A stretch of DNA of 41,032 nucleotides from Bacteroidota bacterium (lineage in GTDB: Bacteria; Bacteroidota; Bacteroidia; Chitinophagales; Chitinophagaceae), in contig CANHGW010000026.1 in NCBI GenBank assembly GCA_947460175.1, positions 1-41,032 of the forward strand, written 5' to 3'. Below are positions 1 through 9,252 of the stretch, piece after piece. The position numbers were made by a program, and so were the translations under genes. The number at the start of each line of letters is the position of its first letter. The first letter of the stretch is position 1. The notes below the pieces were generated by a model. It had not been told where the DNA came from. It was given only the letters and a program-made list of their open reading frames with translations, and did not search any database.

Positions 1-1084
1 TGATTCGATTAGAATATTGATTAGAAATAATCCATAAACGACTTATGCAAAGTATACAAATGAGTATTAAAAAAACATTTAAGAAAGTTTGAACAAAACG
101 AGTAAGATGTAATTTCAATAAGGACGACATAGATAATGAAATCAACAATGGAATAGCCAAGTACATATTTTCAAGATAAAACTCATCTGCTTTCGGATGA
201 GTAATATTAATCATGAAAAAATAGCCTAAAATACCTAGAACACTTAATCCAAGTAAAATATACTTTTTGTATTGAATCAATAATAGAATTAAAACTAAAA
301 CACTCAATGTCACACCAATGTATATCGTATACGAATTGCTCAAAAATAGCTTTGTAGAATCGGTACTGAAATAATTTGGGAAAAGAGAGATGAAATTTTG
401 GGTACGTTCATGTGCTCCTTCATCATACCAATTTTTAAAAAACTGCCTTTTAATCAAATAAACACCCAAAGCCATAAGCAAAGAAATACCTAAAATTCTA
501 TTATCCCAATATTGACCAATACCGAATAGCAATATGACACTAACTGTGAAAACGGGAAATGCCAAAGGATGAAAAAACACAAGTGTAACCACACCTATAA
601 ATAAGAGACCATATTGTATAAATCCTACTTTACTAAACTGTTTTTCTTCCATAAAACATATGAGTCCAATCATAAAAGGCAATGCTTGTGAAAATTCAGA
701 TTGAATCCAAAAAAACATATGAGTCGTCATCATGGCACTGTAAAAAATTAAAACAAAAGACATTTGAATGCTTTGCTTTCTAAAAGCGCAATAGTAAAAA
801 ATCAAACTATGATAAAATATAATCCCTACAGAATAAAGCATAGCTATCATCCAAAGTGGCAAACCCAACAGAATACCTATGAATGGATAAATTTGAGTCA
901 AGCCAGACCCAAATCGATAGACCTGTGGTGCCAATGCATGGGTACGAATCATTTCAAATGTTTGAAACGAAACATCCATAAAAGTGCCTCTTTCTTTGTA
1001 TAATATTACAGAAAGAATGAATTCTGCTACTAAAAAAAGTACTCCAATGCGTTGAATTGAAGGTATATTTATATTGTTTCCCAA
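1..1084 (-). CDS. Partial polytopic membrane protein, C-terminus beyond left edge
   Basis: The minus strand is open from a stop near 1108 to the window edge, 361 codons with no stop. The translation is strongly hydrophobic, with about nine membrane-spanning stretches; the first is near IGVLFLVAEFILSVILY and the last is near FLNVFLILICILCIS. No ATG precedes the first membrane segment. The first in-frame ATG (979) would delete it, so a TTG start at 1084 behind a purine-rich AGAGAAAAGAA is preferred. I do not recognise the family; the topology resembles polytopic glycosyltransferase or polymer-synthesis proteins but no catalytic motif is visible. It is transcribed divergently from the T9SS gene at 1308. 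Coding status is fairly sure; start and function are not. Confidence 0.72.
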   Translation of the reverse strand, partial: MGNNINIPSIQRIGVLFLVAEFILSVILYKERGTFMDVSFQTFEMIRTHALAPQVYRFGSGLTQIYPFIGILLGLPLWMIAMLYSVGIIFYHSLIFYYCAFRKQSIQMSFVLIFYSAMMTTHMFFWIQSEFSQALPFMIGLICFMEEKQFSKVGFIQYGLLFIGVVTLVFFHPLAFPVFTVSVILLFGIGQYWDNRILGISLLMALGVYLIKRQFFKNWYDEGAHERTQNFISLFPNYFSTDSTKLFLSNSYTIYIGVTLSVLVLILLLIQYKKYILLGLSVLGILGYFFMINITHPKADEFYLENMYLAIPLLISLSMSSLLKLHLTRFVQTFLNVFLILICILCISRLWIISNQYSNRI

Positions 1085-1194
1085 AAAATGTTCTTTTCTC
1101 TTATTTGATTAGCAAACCTACAAAAAAGCAAATTCAAGATGCATCTTTATTCTAAATAGTATGCTTGGCGATTTCTTTAACCTCTAAAAGCCCC

Positions 1195-1231
1195 CTATTT
1201 GGCTTTTTAACGTTGCTATTTGGCTTTTTAA
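1195..1231. repeat. Two-copy 16-bp direct repeat upstream of 1308
   Basis: The 16-mer CTATTTGGCTTTTTAA occurs exactly at 1195-1210 and 1216-1231, a 21-bp period equal to two helical turns. It lies about 80 bases upstream of the T9SS protein gene, in the divergent gap. The spacing suits a protein binding two sites on one DNA face, which is inference. Confidence 0.6.
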
Positions 1232-1307
1232 TGTGAAAAAAAATAAAACGCTATTCATATAATTTATATAAATCATTGTACATTTATACTCTAAAACGAT
1301 TTTAAGA

Positions 1308-3371
1308 ATGAAAAAAATTTCTATTTTATTAAGTATTTTCATGTTAGCCTTTTCTAGCATGCAAGCTCAGTATTGGCAAATACCCAATCCAAATGCTAAC
1401 ACAAATCCAGGAGGCATAAATGCAGATGACGAGTATCCTGTAGGTGGTGGATTAGCTGCAACATGGGTTACTATTCAAGGACCTTCTGCTACACCTGTTT
1501 GGTCTACAAATCAAACATTGCCATTTGCGTTTCAATTCAATGGTGCAGCTGTTACTCAATACAAAGTATCTAACAGTGGTGTACTTACGTTTGATGTTGC
1601 AACTGCAGTAGCTGCACCTTCTTTTACAAAAGCAGCGTTACCAAGTGCTTCTATCCCTGATAAATCCGTTTGTATTTGGGGATTAGGTGGTCAAGGTGCT
1701 AACGACAATATTGTTTCAAAAACATTTGGTACAGCTCCTAATCGTCAACATTGGATTCAATTTAGTTCTTATGGCTATGGCACATCTATGTCAGATGGTA
1801 GTAATTTCTGCTATTGGAGTATTGTATTAGATGAAACTACGAATCGTATTCATATTGTTGATAATAGAACGGGTGGATATGCAGCTGCTGTGAAAGTTGT
1901 TTCTGCTGGAGTTCAAATTAATTCGGGTAGTGCAATTTCAGTAGCAACTTCTCCTAACTTAGTTTCTTTAGCAGCAACTGATCCTACATCAGCTGATAAT
2001 TCTTATTATTCTTTTATTCCTGGTATTCAACCAGCATTTGATATGTCTGTTACTTCAATTACAACTGCCCCTTATCAAGCTGTTGGAAATGTAAATGTAG
2101 CAGGTGTTATTCGTAATTTAGGAAGCACTACAATTACCTCATTAACTTTAAACTATAAAATTGATGCTGGTGCAGCAGTTTCGGCTCCTCTGACAGGTTT
2201 AAGTATAGCACCTTTGGCTACTTATAATTTCACACACCCTACGCCTTGGGCTGCTACGATTGGTTCTCATACTATTGAGGTATATGCAACTAATTTAAAT
2301 GGTGCAAATCCTGATGCAAATCCTGGTGATGACAGTAAAATTAAAACTGTATCAGTTATGAGTGAAAATGTTCAACGCTTACCATTATTTGAAATATTTT
2401 CAAGTTCTACTTGTGGACCATGTGCTCCTGGAAATACAAATTACAAATCAATCGTAAGTACAAAACCTGCTTCAGAATATGTAAACGTAAAATATCAACA
2501 AGATTTCCCGGGTACAGGTGACCCTTATTGTACTACAGAAGCAGTAAACCGCAGAAATTACTATGCAATTAATTCTATCCCTCGTATGGAAATTGATGGT
2601 GGATGGGATGGTAATGCAAGTTCATTTACAACTGCAATTTACGATGCAGCTCGTGCTATACCTGCTCAGTACAAACTTGAAGGTACATACGGAGTTAATA
2701 ATAAAACAGTTACTGCTAAAGCACGTTTCTCTCCTTTATTTAATGCTGCAGGTGCCAAATTATACATAGCTGTATTAGAAAAAAGAACCACTGCAAATGT
2801 AAAATCGAATGGTGAAACAGAATTTTTTGATGTAATGAAAAAAATGTTGCCGAATGATGCTGGTACTACAGTTCCTACTGTTACAATTGGGAATTGGGAT
2901 TCTGTTACGTTGAATTATACATTCAATGGTAACTATCGTTTATCAAGTGATGGCACTACTGCAAACCGAATCAATCATGCAACAGAACATAACATAGAAG
3001 AGTTTACTGATTTGTATGTAATTGCATGGATTCAAGGAGCTGATAAACAAGTTTATCAAGCAGCAAACTTAACAAGTTTAACTCCAACAGGAACCGAAGA
3101 TTTTTCTAATACTATTGAGAATATTAATGTTTATCCTAATCCAACTTCTGATGTTTTAAATATTCAATTAAATATGAAAAACACAGATCAAATAATGGCA
3201 TCGTTCATTGATTTGAATGGCAATATTATAGAAAGCAAATCTGTTAAAATGGATGCAGGAAAAAATTCAATTCAATTTAAAACATCTGGATTAGCTGCTG
3301 GAACATATCATGTGATATTATTTGATTCAAAGAATAATTCATCTGTTCACCAAGTGTTGGTTCAACATTAA
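1308..3371 (+). CDS. Secreted Omp28-like protein with thioredoxin-like CxxC and T9SS sorting domain
   Basis: The 687-residue product has a signal peptide ending near SMQA(20)-Q. Residues ~20-230 form an uncharacterised beta-rich region. Residues ~235-345 look like a CARDB/Ig-like domain (spacing around VAGVIRNLGS). A thioredoxin-like region follows, with C369-G-P-C372 in FEIFSSSTCGPC, as in Omp28-related proteins. Residues ~605-687 form a type A T9SS C-terminal domain starting at VYPNP. The protein should be exported by Sec, then carried across the outer membrane by T9SS and released or anchored. The CGPC pair suggests disulfide chemistry at the cell surface, but the substrate is unknown. The gene stands alone, followed by a strong terminator. 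Confidence 0.88.
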   Translation: MKKISILLSIFMLAFSSMQAQYWQIPNPNANTNPGGINADDEYPVGGGLAATWVTIQGPSATPVWSTNQTLPFAFQFNGAAVTQYKVSNSGVLTFDVATAVAAPSFTKAALPSASIPDKSVCIWGLGGQGANDNIVSKTFGTAPNRQHWIQFSSYGYGTSMSDGSNFCYWSIVLDETTNRIHIVDNRTGGYAAAVKVVSAGVQINSGSAISVATSPNLVSLAATDPTSADNSYYSFIPGIQPAFDMSVTSITTAPYQAVGNVNVAGVIRNLGSTTITSLTLNYKIDAGAAVSAPLTGLSIAPLATYNFTHPTPWAATIGSHTIEVYATNLNGANPDANPGDDSKIKTVSVMSENVQRLPLFEIFSSSTCGPCAPGNTNYKSIVSTKPASEYVNVKYQQDFPGTGDPYCTTEAVNRRNYYAINSIPRMEIDGGWDGNASSFTTAIYDAARAIPAQYKLEGTYGVNNKTVTAKARFSPLFNAAGAKLYIAVLEKRTTANVKSNGETEFFDVMKKMLPNDAGTTVPTVTIGNWDSVTLNYTFNGNYRLSSDGTTANRINHATEHNIEEFTDLYVIAWIQGADKQVYQAANLTSLTPTGTEDFSNTIENINVYPNPTSDVLNIQLNMKNTDQIMASFIDLNGNIIESKSVKMDAGKNSIQFKTSGLAAGTYHVILFDSKNNSSVHQVLVQH

Positions 3372-3392
3372 TAGTTTATTCAAAATCATTCT

Positions 3393-3427
3393 AAAGCCAT
3401 TTCTTATGAAATGGCTTTATTTTTTTA
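3393..3427 (+). terminator. Rho-independent terminator
   Basis: A perfect 11-bp stem (AAAGCCATTTC, 3393-3403, with GAAATGGCTTT, 3408-3418) closes a 4-base loop and is followed by a T-rich run. It lies about 20 bases after the stop of the T9SS gene. Confidence 0.85.
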
Positions 3428-3463
3428 ATTATAAATTGTACATTAGTGTAACCAAATGCAAAC

Positions 3464-4621
3464 ATGAAAAAGAGAATATTTCAATTCCTTCTTATTCTTC
3501 CTTTTTATCTAGTTGTATTTTCATGTAAAAAAAAGGATCCCGTTTTAATTATACCTAATGAATTTGATACAATTTCTGCAACATTAACTATTCCTCAAGT
3601 TCCCTATAATTACTCATCTCCTTTACTACCTGCTTTTTTTAATAATCAATTCATTCAATTTCAAAATAATACCCCATCTGACAATCCAGTCACTGATTGG
3701 GGGGCAACATTGGGACGAGTTTTATTTTATGATAAAGACTTATCAATTAATTCGACAATTGCATGTGCTTCATGTCATCATCAAGAAATTGGTTTCACTG
3801 ATACTTCAATATTAAGTAAAGGATTTAATGGTGGTTTTACAACCAGGCATTCCATGTCACTTGCGAATGCAGCCTATTATAGCAATGGTAGATTCTTTTG
3901 GGATGAACGTGCTCAAACCTTAGAAGAACAAGTACTAAAACCAATACAAGATAGTATAGAAATGGGATTGGATTTAAATACACTACTCAATAGGTTAGTT
4001 GCCAAATCGTATTATCCAATTTTATTTAAATATGCTTTTGGAGATAATTCTATAACGACCGAGAGAGTATCTAAAGCTTTAGCTCAATTTATCCGATCCA
4101 TGGTGTCTTATCGATCTAAATACGATATAGGACTTTCTGAAACAAACAACCGATTAGTAGATTTTCCCAATTATAGTATGGAAGAAAATCATGGCAAGTC
4201 AATTTTTATGTCACACCCTGTAATCAACTGTTTTGGATGTCATAATACAGATGTATTCATTGCTGATAATCCTCGTAACAATGGTATTCAATTTGAAAAT
4301 ACCGATCCTGGAATTTTTATACATACACAAAATCCAAATGACTTGGGTAAATTTAAAGTTCCTTCATTGAAAAATGTGGCGTTACGAAAACACTTCATGC
4401 ACAATGGCAGTCTATCTAGTTTAGATCAAGTTATTGAACATTACAACTCTTCCATTTTACCAAATCCAAATCTTGATGAGGATTTAAAAGACATTGCAAA
4501 TCATGCACCTAAGCAGATGAATCTTACTCCAACTGAAATGAAGGATTTAAAAGCATTTCTTGAAACTTTAACTGATCATGAATTTATAAGCGATGTGAAA
4601 TTTAGTTCGCCCTTTAAGTGA
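3464..4621 (+). CDS. Di-heme cytochrome c peroxidase (MauG/CcpA family) lipoprotein
   Basis: The 385-residue product has a lipoprotein signal with lipobox VVFS-C21, then a Lys-rich linker. Two heme c motifs are present: C101-ASC-H105 and C256-FGC-H260. The conserved FMHNGSL segment (311-317) is typical of this family near the C-terminal heme. Family members reduce hydrogen peroxide with electrons from a small cytochrome or oxidise protein substrates as MauG does; which applies here cannot be told. The lipid anchor places it in the periplasm on a membrane. The stop lies five bases from that of the convergent ldcA-like gene, with no terminator seen between them. Confidence 0.93.
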   Translation: MKKRIFQFLLILPFYLVVFSCKKKDPVLIIPNEFDTISATLTIPQVPYNYSSPLLPAFFNNQFIQFQNNTPSDNPVTDWGATLGRVLFYDKDLSINSTIACASCHHQEIGFTDTSILSKGFNGGFTTRHSMSLANAAYYSNGRFFWDERAQTLEEQVLKPIQDSIEMGLDLNTLLNRLVAKSYYPILFKYAFGDNSITTERVSKALAQFIRSMVSYRSKYDIGLSETNNRLVDFPNYSMEENHGKSIFMSHPVINCFGCHNTDVFIADNPRNNGIQFENTDPGIFIHTQNPNDLGKFKVPSLKNVALRKHFMHNGSLSSLDQVIEHYNSSILPNPNLDEDLKDIANHAPKQMNLTPTEMKDLKAFLETLTDHEFISDVKFSSPFK

Positions 4622-4626
4622 TTAAC

Positions 4627-5556
4627 TCAAGTCAAGTCAATTTCATTTAATTCAACACCTTCATTACTAACTATCAATTGATAATTGACACCACATTTCA
4701 AAGCCATATTACGTGCTTGATGCCCTACAGGGAAATTAAAACAAACTGGATAATCAAATTCTTTAATTTTTTCCCATACAATTTCATATTCAGTCATTCC
4801 AAAGGGAACTTCATTGTCCATAGTATCTGTAAAACCTCCAATTAATAATCCCTTGAGATGACTTAATTTATCGGCTCGTAACAATTGCCACAACATTCGA
4901 TCAAGGTTGTATTTGTATTCAGCTATATCTTCAATAAATAGAATTTTACCATCAGTTTCTATATCACTCGGTGTCCCTATCAAATCGGATAATAAAGCAA
5001 GATTTCCGCCTACCAACAAACCAGAAGATTCGCCAGATCGATTCATTTCGTGAGGCTCAATTTTATAACGAATAGGATTCCCCAATAGTACATCATAAAT
5101 ACTTTGTGTTGAAGAAAAATTATAATCTAAGGCTCTGTATCCTCCACACATATGACCATGTATAGAAGCTATATGAAACAAGGAATGAATATGAGAATGA
5201 AAACAAGTAATATCGCTGTAACCTAATAACCATTTTGGCTTTTCGATAAATTGTGTGAAATCAATTTGATCCATGATACGAATAGAACCATAGCCACCAC
5301 GTCCAAATAATATAGCATGAATTGAATCATCATCCAACATTTGTTGTACATCATCCAATCGGTCAGCATCAGTCCCTGAAAATTTAAAATAGGATGTCCC
5401 GATCGTTTTACCAACAATAACGCGAAATCCCCAATCGGCCAATTGCTTAATCATATCTTCGATATCTGACATAGAGACCGAACCAGCAGGACAGGTAATT
5501 CCAATAGTATCGCCTGGTTTTAAATATGAGGGGATACTGCACATTATTGGTTGCAT
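4627..5556 (-). CDS. ldcA: LD-carboxypeptidase (peptidase family S66)
   Basis: Cleaves the L-Lys/meso-DAP to D-Ala bond of murein tetrapeptides in peptidoglycan recycling. At 309 residues it has the usual family length. The catalytic triad is visible: Ser114 in GYSD, Glu209 in LFIED and His279 in PVGHQ, with the GRGGYG turn at 85-90. No signal peptide is seen, so it is cytoplasmic, as for LdcA. MccF-type self-immunity peptidases share the fold, but the context gives no microcin locus. An ATG at 5544 is an alternative start. A -7 box (TATATTTG) 15 bases upstream implies a very short leader. Confidence 0.92.
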   Translation of the reverse strand: MQPIMCSIPSYLKPGDTIGITCPAGSVSMSDIEDMIKQLADWGFRVIVGKTIGTSYFKFSGTDADRLDDVQQMLDDDSIHAILFGRGGYGSIRIMDQIDFTQFIEKPKWLLGYSDITCFHSHIHSLFHIASIHGHMCGGYRALDYNFSSTQSIYDVLLGNPIRYKIEPHEMNRSGESSGLLVGGNLALLSDLIGTPSDIETDGKILFIEDIAEYKYNLDRMLWQLLRADKLSHLKGLLIGGFTDTMDNEVPFGMTEYEIVWEKIKEFDYPVCFNFPVGHQARNMALKCGVNYQLIVSNEGVELNEIDLT

Positions 5557-5560
5557 TGAT

Positions 5561-5578
5561 TAACTTTGCCCAAATATA
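5561..5578. promoter_or_regulatory. Back-to-back -7 boxes for 5588 (+) and ldcA (-)
   Basis: TAACTTTG (5561-5568, plus strand) faces the small membrane protein gene, and TATATTTG (5571-5578, read on the minus strand) faces ldcA. Both match TAnnTTTG exactly and lie two bases apart. No convincing -33 TTG sits at 19-20 bases for either, so assignment rests on the -7 boxes and position. Confidence 0.5.
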
Positions 5579-5587
5579 TAAAATCAC

Positions 5588-5812
5588 ATGCAGATGGAAG
5601 AAAAATCGTCAAAATATGCTTGGAGTTCTAAAATGGGATTAGCAACAGGTGCTTTATTACTCATACTTGGGTTATTTATTTTTTTTACACGACCAGCTGA
5701 TGCTGCGAACAGAGCCTTACCAGTATTTATGATTATTTATGGCATGTTTAGATTAGGTTTTTCAGCTTATCAACTTTTTGGAAAGAAAAAGAATGAGTTG
5801 GGTGAAGAGTGA
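5588..5812 (+). CDS. Small two-helix membrane protein
   Basis: The 74-residue product has a charged N-terminus (MQMEEKSSKYAW), a first membrane helix at ~18-36 and a second at ~43-63, and a basic tail (FGKKKNELGEE). I do not recognise the family. A second ATG at 5594 is an alternative start. It is divergent from ldcA and has a -7 box 20 bases upstream. Residue composition and a clean two-helix pattern support coding. Confidence 0.7.
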   Translation: MQMEEKSSKYAWSSKMGLATGALLLILGLFIFFTRPADAANRALPVFMIIYGMFRLGFSAYQLFGKKKNELGEE

Positions 5813-5843
5813 TATTTCTATTACATGATATCATATTTTGATA

Positions 5844-5872
5844 TAACTTTGTCATATATAAATTACATATGA
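5844..5872 (+). promoter_or_regulatory. Promoter and candidate operator of the toxin-antitoxin operon
   Basis: TAACTTTG (5844-5851) matches the Bacteroidota -7 box. An inverted repeat TCATAT-N9-ATATGA (5852-5872) overlaps the antitoxin start, and a 10-bp palindrome ATGATATCAT lies at 5825-5834. Ribbon-helix-helix antitoxins usually bind such palindromes to repress their own operon; binding here is inferred. Confidence 0.5.
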
Positions 5873-6105
5873 AATCATTATCATTAAAGGTGGAAGATTC
5901 AATAATCAAAGAAACGGATGAATTGATTAAAGATATTAAAATATCACGAAATCAATATATTAACCAAGCAATCGATTATTACAATAAACTAAAAAAACGA
6001 AAGCAATTAGAAAATAAATTAAAAAGAGCATCGCAACTCGTCAACAAAAATTCGATGGATGTATTGGCGGATTTTGATGAAATAGAAATTACCTATGAAG
6101 ATTAA
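5869..6105 (+). CDS. Ribbon-helix-helix antitoxin (MazE-like role)
   Basis: The 78-residue product begins with a beta-strand and two helices (SLSLKVEDSIIKETDELI...ISRNQYINQAIDYY), the CopG/Arc ribbon-helix-helix pattern. It ends in a basic helix and an acidic tail ([12 protein letters not shown]) of the sort that wraps a MazF toxin. It overlaps the toxin gene by 11 bases, which points to translational coupling. The N-terminal part should bind the operon's own promoter and the C-terminal part should neutralise the toxin. The family is inferred from pattern and neighbour. Confidence 0.85.
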   Translation: MKSLSLKVEDSIIKETDELIKDIKISRNQYINQAIDYYNKLKKRKQLENKLKRASQLVNKNSMDVLADFDEIEITYED

Positions 6106-6439
6106 ACAATGGCATATTTATACGGCCAATTTAAATCCACAATTGGGAACCGAGGCTGGAAAAATACGACCTGTATTGGTTATACAATCTAACATATTAA
6201 ATGAAATACATCCTTCTACAATCATACTTCCAATAACCACCAATATCATTTTACATGCTGAGCCCCTTCGAATAAATTTAAAAACAAACGAATGTGGTTT
6301 GAAAAAAGAATCAGCTATATTAATAGATCAAATAAGAGCAATAGATAATCAGCGATTTGTAAAAGAGATTGGAAAAATAAATAGCATACAAATTAAAAAA
6401 ATACAACAGTCCTTACTTGAAGTTTTAGACTGGATATAA
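6095..6439 (+). CDS. MazF/PemK-family endoribonuclease toxin
   Basis: The 114-residue product is full length for MazF. It has the N-terminal W-x-IYTANLNP...[14 protein letters not shown] motif, with Arg25 in KIRP, and Thr48 in LPITTN, the positions occupied by catalytic residues in MazF toxins. Such enzymes cut single-stranded mRNA at short sequence motifs; the target here is unknown. The antitoxin gene overlaps its 5' end and metG starts only 10 bases after its stop, so the toxin and an essential synthetase may share a transcript. Confidence 0.93.
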   Translation: MKIKQWHIYTANLNPQLGTEAGKIRPVLVIQSNILNEIHPSTIILPITTNIILHAEPLRINLKTNECGLKKESAILIDQIRAIDNQRFVKEIGKINSIQIKKIQQSLLEVLDWI

Positions 6440-6449
6440 TAAAAAGAAT

Positions 6450-8519
6450 ATGATAGATTATAAAAGACATTTAGTTACAGCAGCACTTCCTTATGCCAAC
6501 GGCCCAGTTCACATTGGTCATTTAGCTGGCAATTTTTTACCTGCTGATATTTATACTCGTTACCTAAGAGCTCGCAAAGAAGATGTGAAATTTATATGTG
6601 GTACCGACGAACATGGTGTTCCTATTACCATACGAGCTATGAAAGAAGGTGTTACACCTCAAGAAATAGTAGACAAGTATTACAACATTATCAATGATAG
6701 CCTCAAAACGATGGGTATTTCATTTGATATTTTTTCTCGTACATCACGTGAAATTCATAAAGAAACCTCACAAGCTTTTTTTAAAAATTTATATGATCAA
6801 GGCATTTTCGAGGAAAGAGAATCTGAGCAGTTTTACGACGACGAAAAAAAGATGTTCCTAGCAGATCGATACATCACAGGTACTTGCCCTAAATGTGAAA
6901 ATGAAAGTGCCTATGGCGATCAATGCGAAAAATGTGGCTCTACCCTTTCGCCCGAAGAACTCATTAACCCTAAAAGTGCATTGAGCAATTCTGTACCCAT
7001 TAAAAAAACAACTAAACATTGGTTTCTGCCTTTACAAAATTACGAACCATGGCTTAAGCAATGGATATTAGAAGATCATAAAGAATGGAAAAACAATGTG
7101 TATGGCCAATGCAAAAGTTGGCTCGACAGTGGTTTGAATCCTCGAGCAATGACACGCGATAGCAATTGGGGCGTTCCAGTTCCTTTACCTGATGCCGAAG
7201 GCAAAGTTTTATATGTATGGTTTGATGCACCTATTGGTTATATCTCTGCAACCAAGGAATTAACACCACAATGGAGTGATTATTGGTGTAAAGAAGATAC
7301 AAAGTTGGTTCACTTTTTAGGTAAAGACAATATCGTATTTCATTGCATTATTTTCCCTGCGATGCTTAAAGCACATGGTGGATTTGTATTACCTGACAAT
7401 GTACCAGCCAATGAATTTTTAAATATTGAAGGTGACAAAGTAAGTACAAGTAGAAACTGGGCTGTGTGGGTAGATGAATATGTGAAAGATTTTCCCGATA
7501 TGCAAGATTCACTACGTTATGTATTATGTGCAAATGCACCTGAAAATAAAGACAATGATTTCACTTGGAAAGATTTTCAAGAACGAAATAATAGTGAGTT
7601 AGTGGCTATTTTCGGAAACTATGTAAATCGTGCATTTGTACTAATGCATAAGTTGTGTGGTGGTAAAGTACCAGCTTTTCATATAGAATTGAAAGATGCT
7701 GCAGATGATGCTTTGTTTGAAAAAATTGTACAAACTAAAAAAACAATCGAACATTGTATAGAAAATTATAAATTCAGAGAAGGCCTGTTTGCAGTTATAG
7801 ATTTAGCAAGGGAAGGCAATAAATATTTGCAAGACAAAGAACCTTGGAAAAAAGCTGGTCAACAAGAATTGATTGATAATAGTTTACACATGTGTCTTCA
7901 ATTGTGTGCCAACTTAGCTATTTATTGCAATCCATTTTTACCATTCACTGCACTGAAACTTTGCAACATGATGAAAGTAGTGGATCGCATGCTAGACTGG
8001 GAAAATGGTGGAAGTTTAAAATTATTAAAAGTAGGCTATGCACTACGTGCACCAGAGTTACTTTTTCGAAAGGTAGAAGATAGTGAAATAGAAGCCCAAG
8101 TAGAAAAACTGAAGGCAGGAAGCGCAAAGGCAATTGGTAGTGTTCATTCTCCTGCAGAAGAATCACCTGAGATTAAAATACCAGCAATAAAACCTCTCAT
8201 TACTTTTGACGATTTTGATAAAATAGATTTAAGAGCAGGTAAAATAATCGCTGCTGAAAAAGTAGAAAAGGCAGACAAATTATTAAAGCTGACGGTTGAT
8301 CTAGGATTTGAACAACGAACAGTTGTAAGTGGTATTGCATTATATTTCAAACCAGAAGATGTCATTGGCAAACAGGTAACCTTAGTGGCTAACTTAGCAC
8401 CTCGAAAAATGAGAGGAATTGAAAGCAATGGCATGATTTTAATGGCTGAAAATGCTGATGGTAATATGGTGTTTGTAAATCCTGATTCGGACGCTTTAAA
8501 TGGATGTGTAATTAAATAA
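6450..8519 (+). CDS. metG: Methionyl-tRNA synthetase
   Basis: Charges tRNA-Met with methionine. The 689 residues contain the HIGH signature (H21-I-G-H24), a four-Cys zinc knuckle (C146, C149, C159, C162), the KMSKS loop in the variant form K330-VSTS-R335, an anticodon-binding helical domain, and a C-terminal EMAP/Trbp111 tRNA-binding OB domain from ~580 ([11 protein letters not shown]...[15 protein letters not shown]). The linker at ~565-580 is Ala/Ser/Glu-rich. No terminator or -7 box separates it from mazF, although an internal promoter inside mazF cannot be excluded. Confidence 0.98.
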   Translation: MIDYKRHLVTAALPYANGPVHIGHLAGNFLPADIYTRYLRARKEDVKFICGTDEHGVPITIRAMKEGVTPQEIVDKYYNIINDSLKTMGISFDIFSRTSREIHKETSQAFFKNLYDQGIFEERESEQFYDDEKKMFLADRYITGTCPKCENESAYGDQCEKCGSTLSPEELINPKSALSNSVPIKKTTKHWFLPLQNYEPWLKQWILEDHKEWKNNVYGQCKSWLDSGLNPRAMTRDSNWGVPVPLPDAEGKVLYVWFDAPIGYISATKELTPQWSDYWCKEDTKLVHFLGKDNIVFHCIIFPAMLKAHGGFVLPDNVPANEFLNIEGDKVSTSRNWAVWVDEYVKDFPDMQDSLRYVLCANAPENKDNDFTWKDFQERNNSELVAIFGNYVNRAFVLMHKLCGGKVPAFHIELKDAADDALFEKIVQTKKTIEHCIENYKFREGLFAVIDLAREGNKYLQDKEPWKKAGQQELIDNSLHMCLQLCANLAIYCNPFLPFTALKLCNMMKVVDRMLDWENGGSLKLLKVGYALRAPELLFRKVEDSEIEAQVEKLKAGSAKAIGSVHSPAEESPEIKIPAIKPLITFDDFDKIDLRAGKIIAAEKVEKADKLLKLTVDLGFEQRTVVSGIALYFKPEDVIGKQVTLVANLAPRKMRGIESNGMILMAENADGNMVFVNPDSDALNGCVIK

Positions 8520-8557
8520 TCCTGACAATAACTCTCAATTAGAAACGTTTTAGTTGT

Positions 8558-9250
8558 ATGAAAATTATTTATCAAATTCTATTTTCGTTTCTGTTCATTC
8601 TATTCACTTGTAAAACCTCTCGCTCTCAAGTGACGCATGGTGTAAGTTTTCAAGTTGGAGTTACTGGCACCTACTATAAATCAAGTGTAAAAGATTCAAA
8701 ATCTTATAGCACCTTGTTTATGCCAATTATGGCCTTTGATTATAGCAAATTCAACGATAATATATTTTGGGGCGGAGTTGGATATGGTTTATCACCTCGC
8801 ATGATGCCTTTGTATAAATATCAAGATGGAACAAAAATAGGCATTGAGTATCCTGAATTTTGGTTTAGAGTTCGTACAGGATTAAAGATTCAAAATGAAT
8901 TTTTATCACACTTACCTCATATTGGCTTAGGAATTGCAATCAATTCTGAAGTCTCTAATTATACCAACAATGGATTTCAAAACGGTATATCTTATTATGA
9001 TTTAGGTGATAGTCTTTATAATGTTGCCAAGTATCGACCTTATATTGAATTAGCTAATACTATGATTAATTCTACATTTAGAGAAGCTAAACGAAATATG
9101 TTTATAACATTCGGAATACGCTACTATCCGTTGCCTGTATTCACGAAAAAAGTGGATGTAACATATAATTATAATAGCTTCAAGCAAGTGCAATACAATA
9201 TAATGGAAGTATTTATCAGTGCTGGAATTCAAAAGAATTTTCAACGATAA
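8558..9250 (+). CDS. Exported protein, probable outer-membrane beta-barrel
   Basis: The 230-residue product has a signal peptide (MKIIYQILFSFLFILFTCKTSRSQ) and alternating aromatic/polar strands (WGGVGYGLSPRM, WFRVRTGLKIQ, ITFGIRYYPLPV), ending in ISAGIQKNFQR, as in small barrels. The Cys in the signal is not in a good lipobox. I recognise no named family. It starts 38 bases after metG and ends two bases from the convergent CHU_C gene. Confidence 0.75.
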   Translation: MKIIYQILFSFLFILFTCKTSRSQVTHGVSFQVGVTGTYYKSSVKDSKSYSTLFMPIMAFDYSKFNDNIFWGGVGYGLSPRMMPLYKYQDGTKIGIEYPEFWFRVRTGLKIQNEFLSHLPHIGLGIAINSEVSNYTNNGFQNGISYYDLGDSLYNVAKYRPYIELANTMINSTFREAKRNMFITFGIRYYPLPVFTKKVDVTYNYNSFKQVQYNIMEVFISAGIQKNFQR

Positions 9251-9252
9251 CA

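Noticed and set aside
764-1003. Plus-strand open frame of 79 codons
   Set aside because: It lies wholly inside the minus-strand membrane protein, has no family pattern and a composition expected of an antisense shadow.
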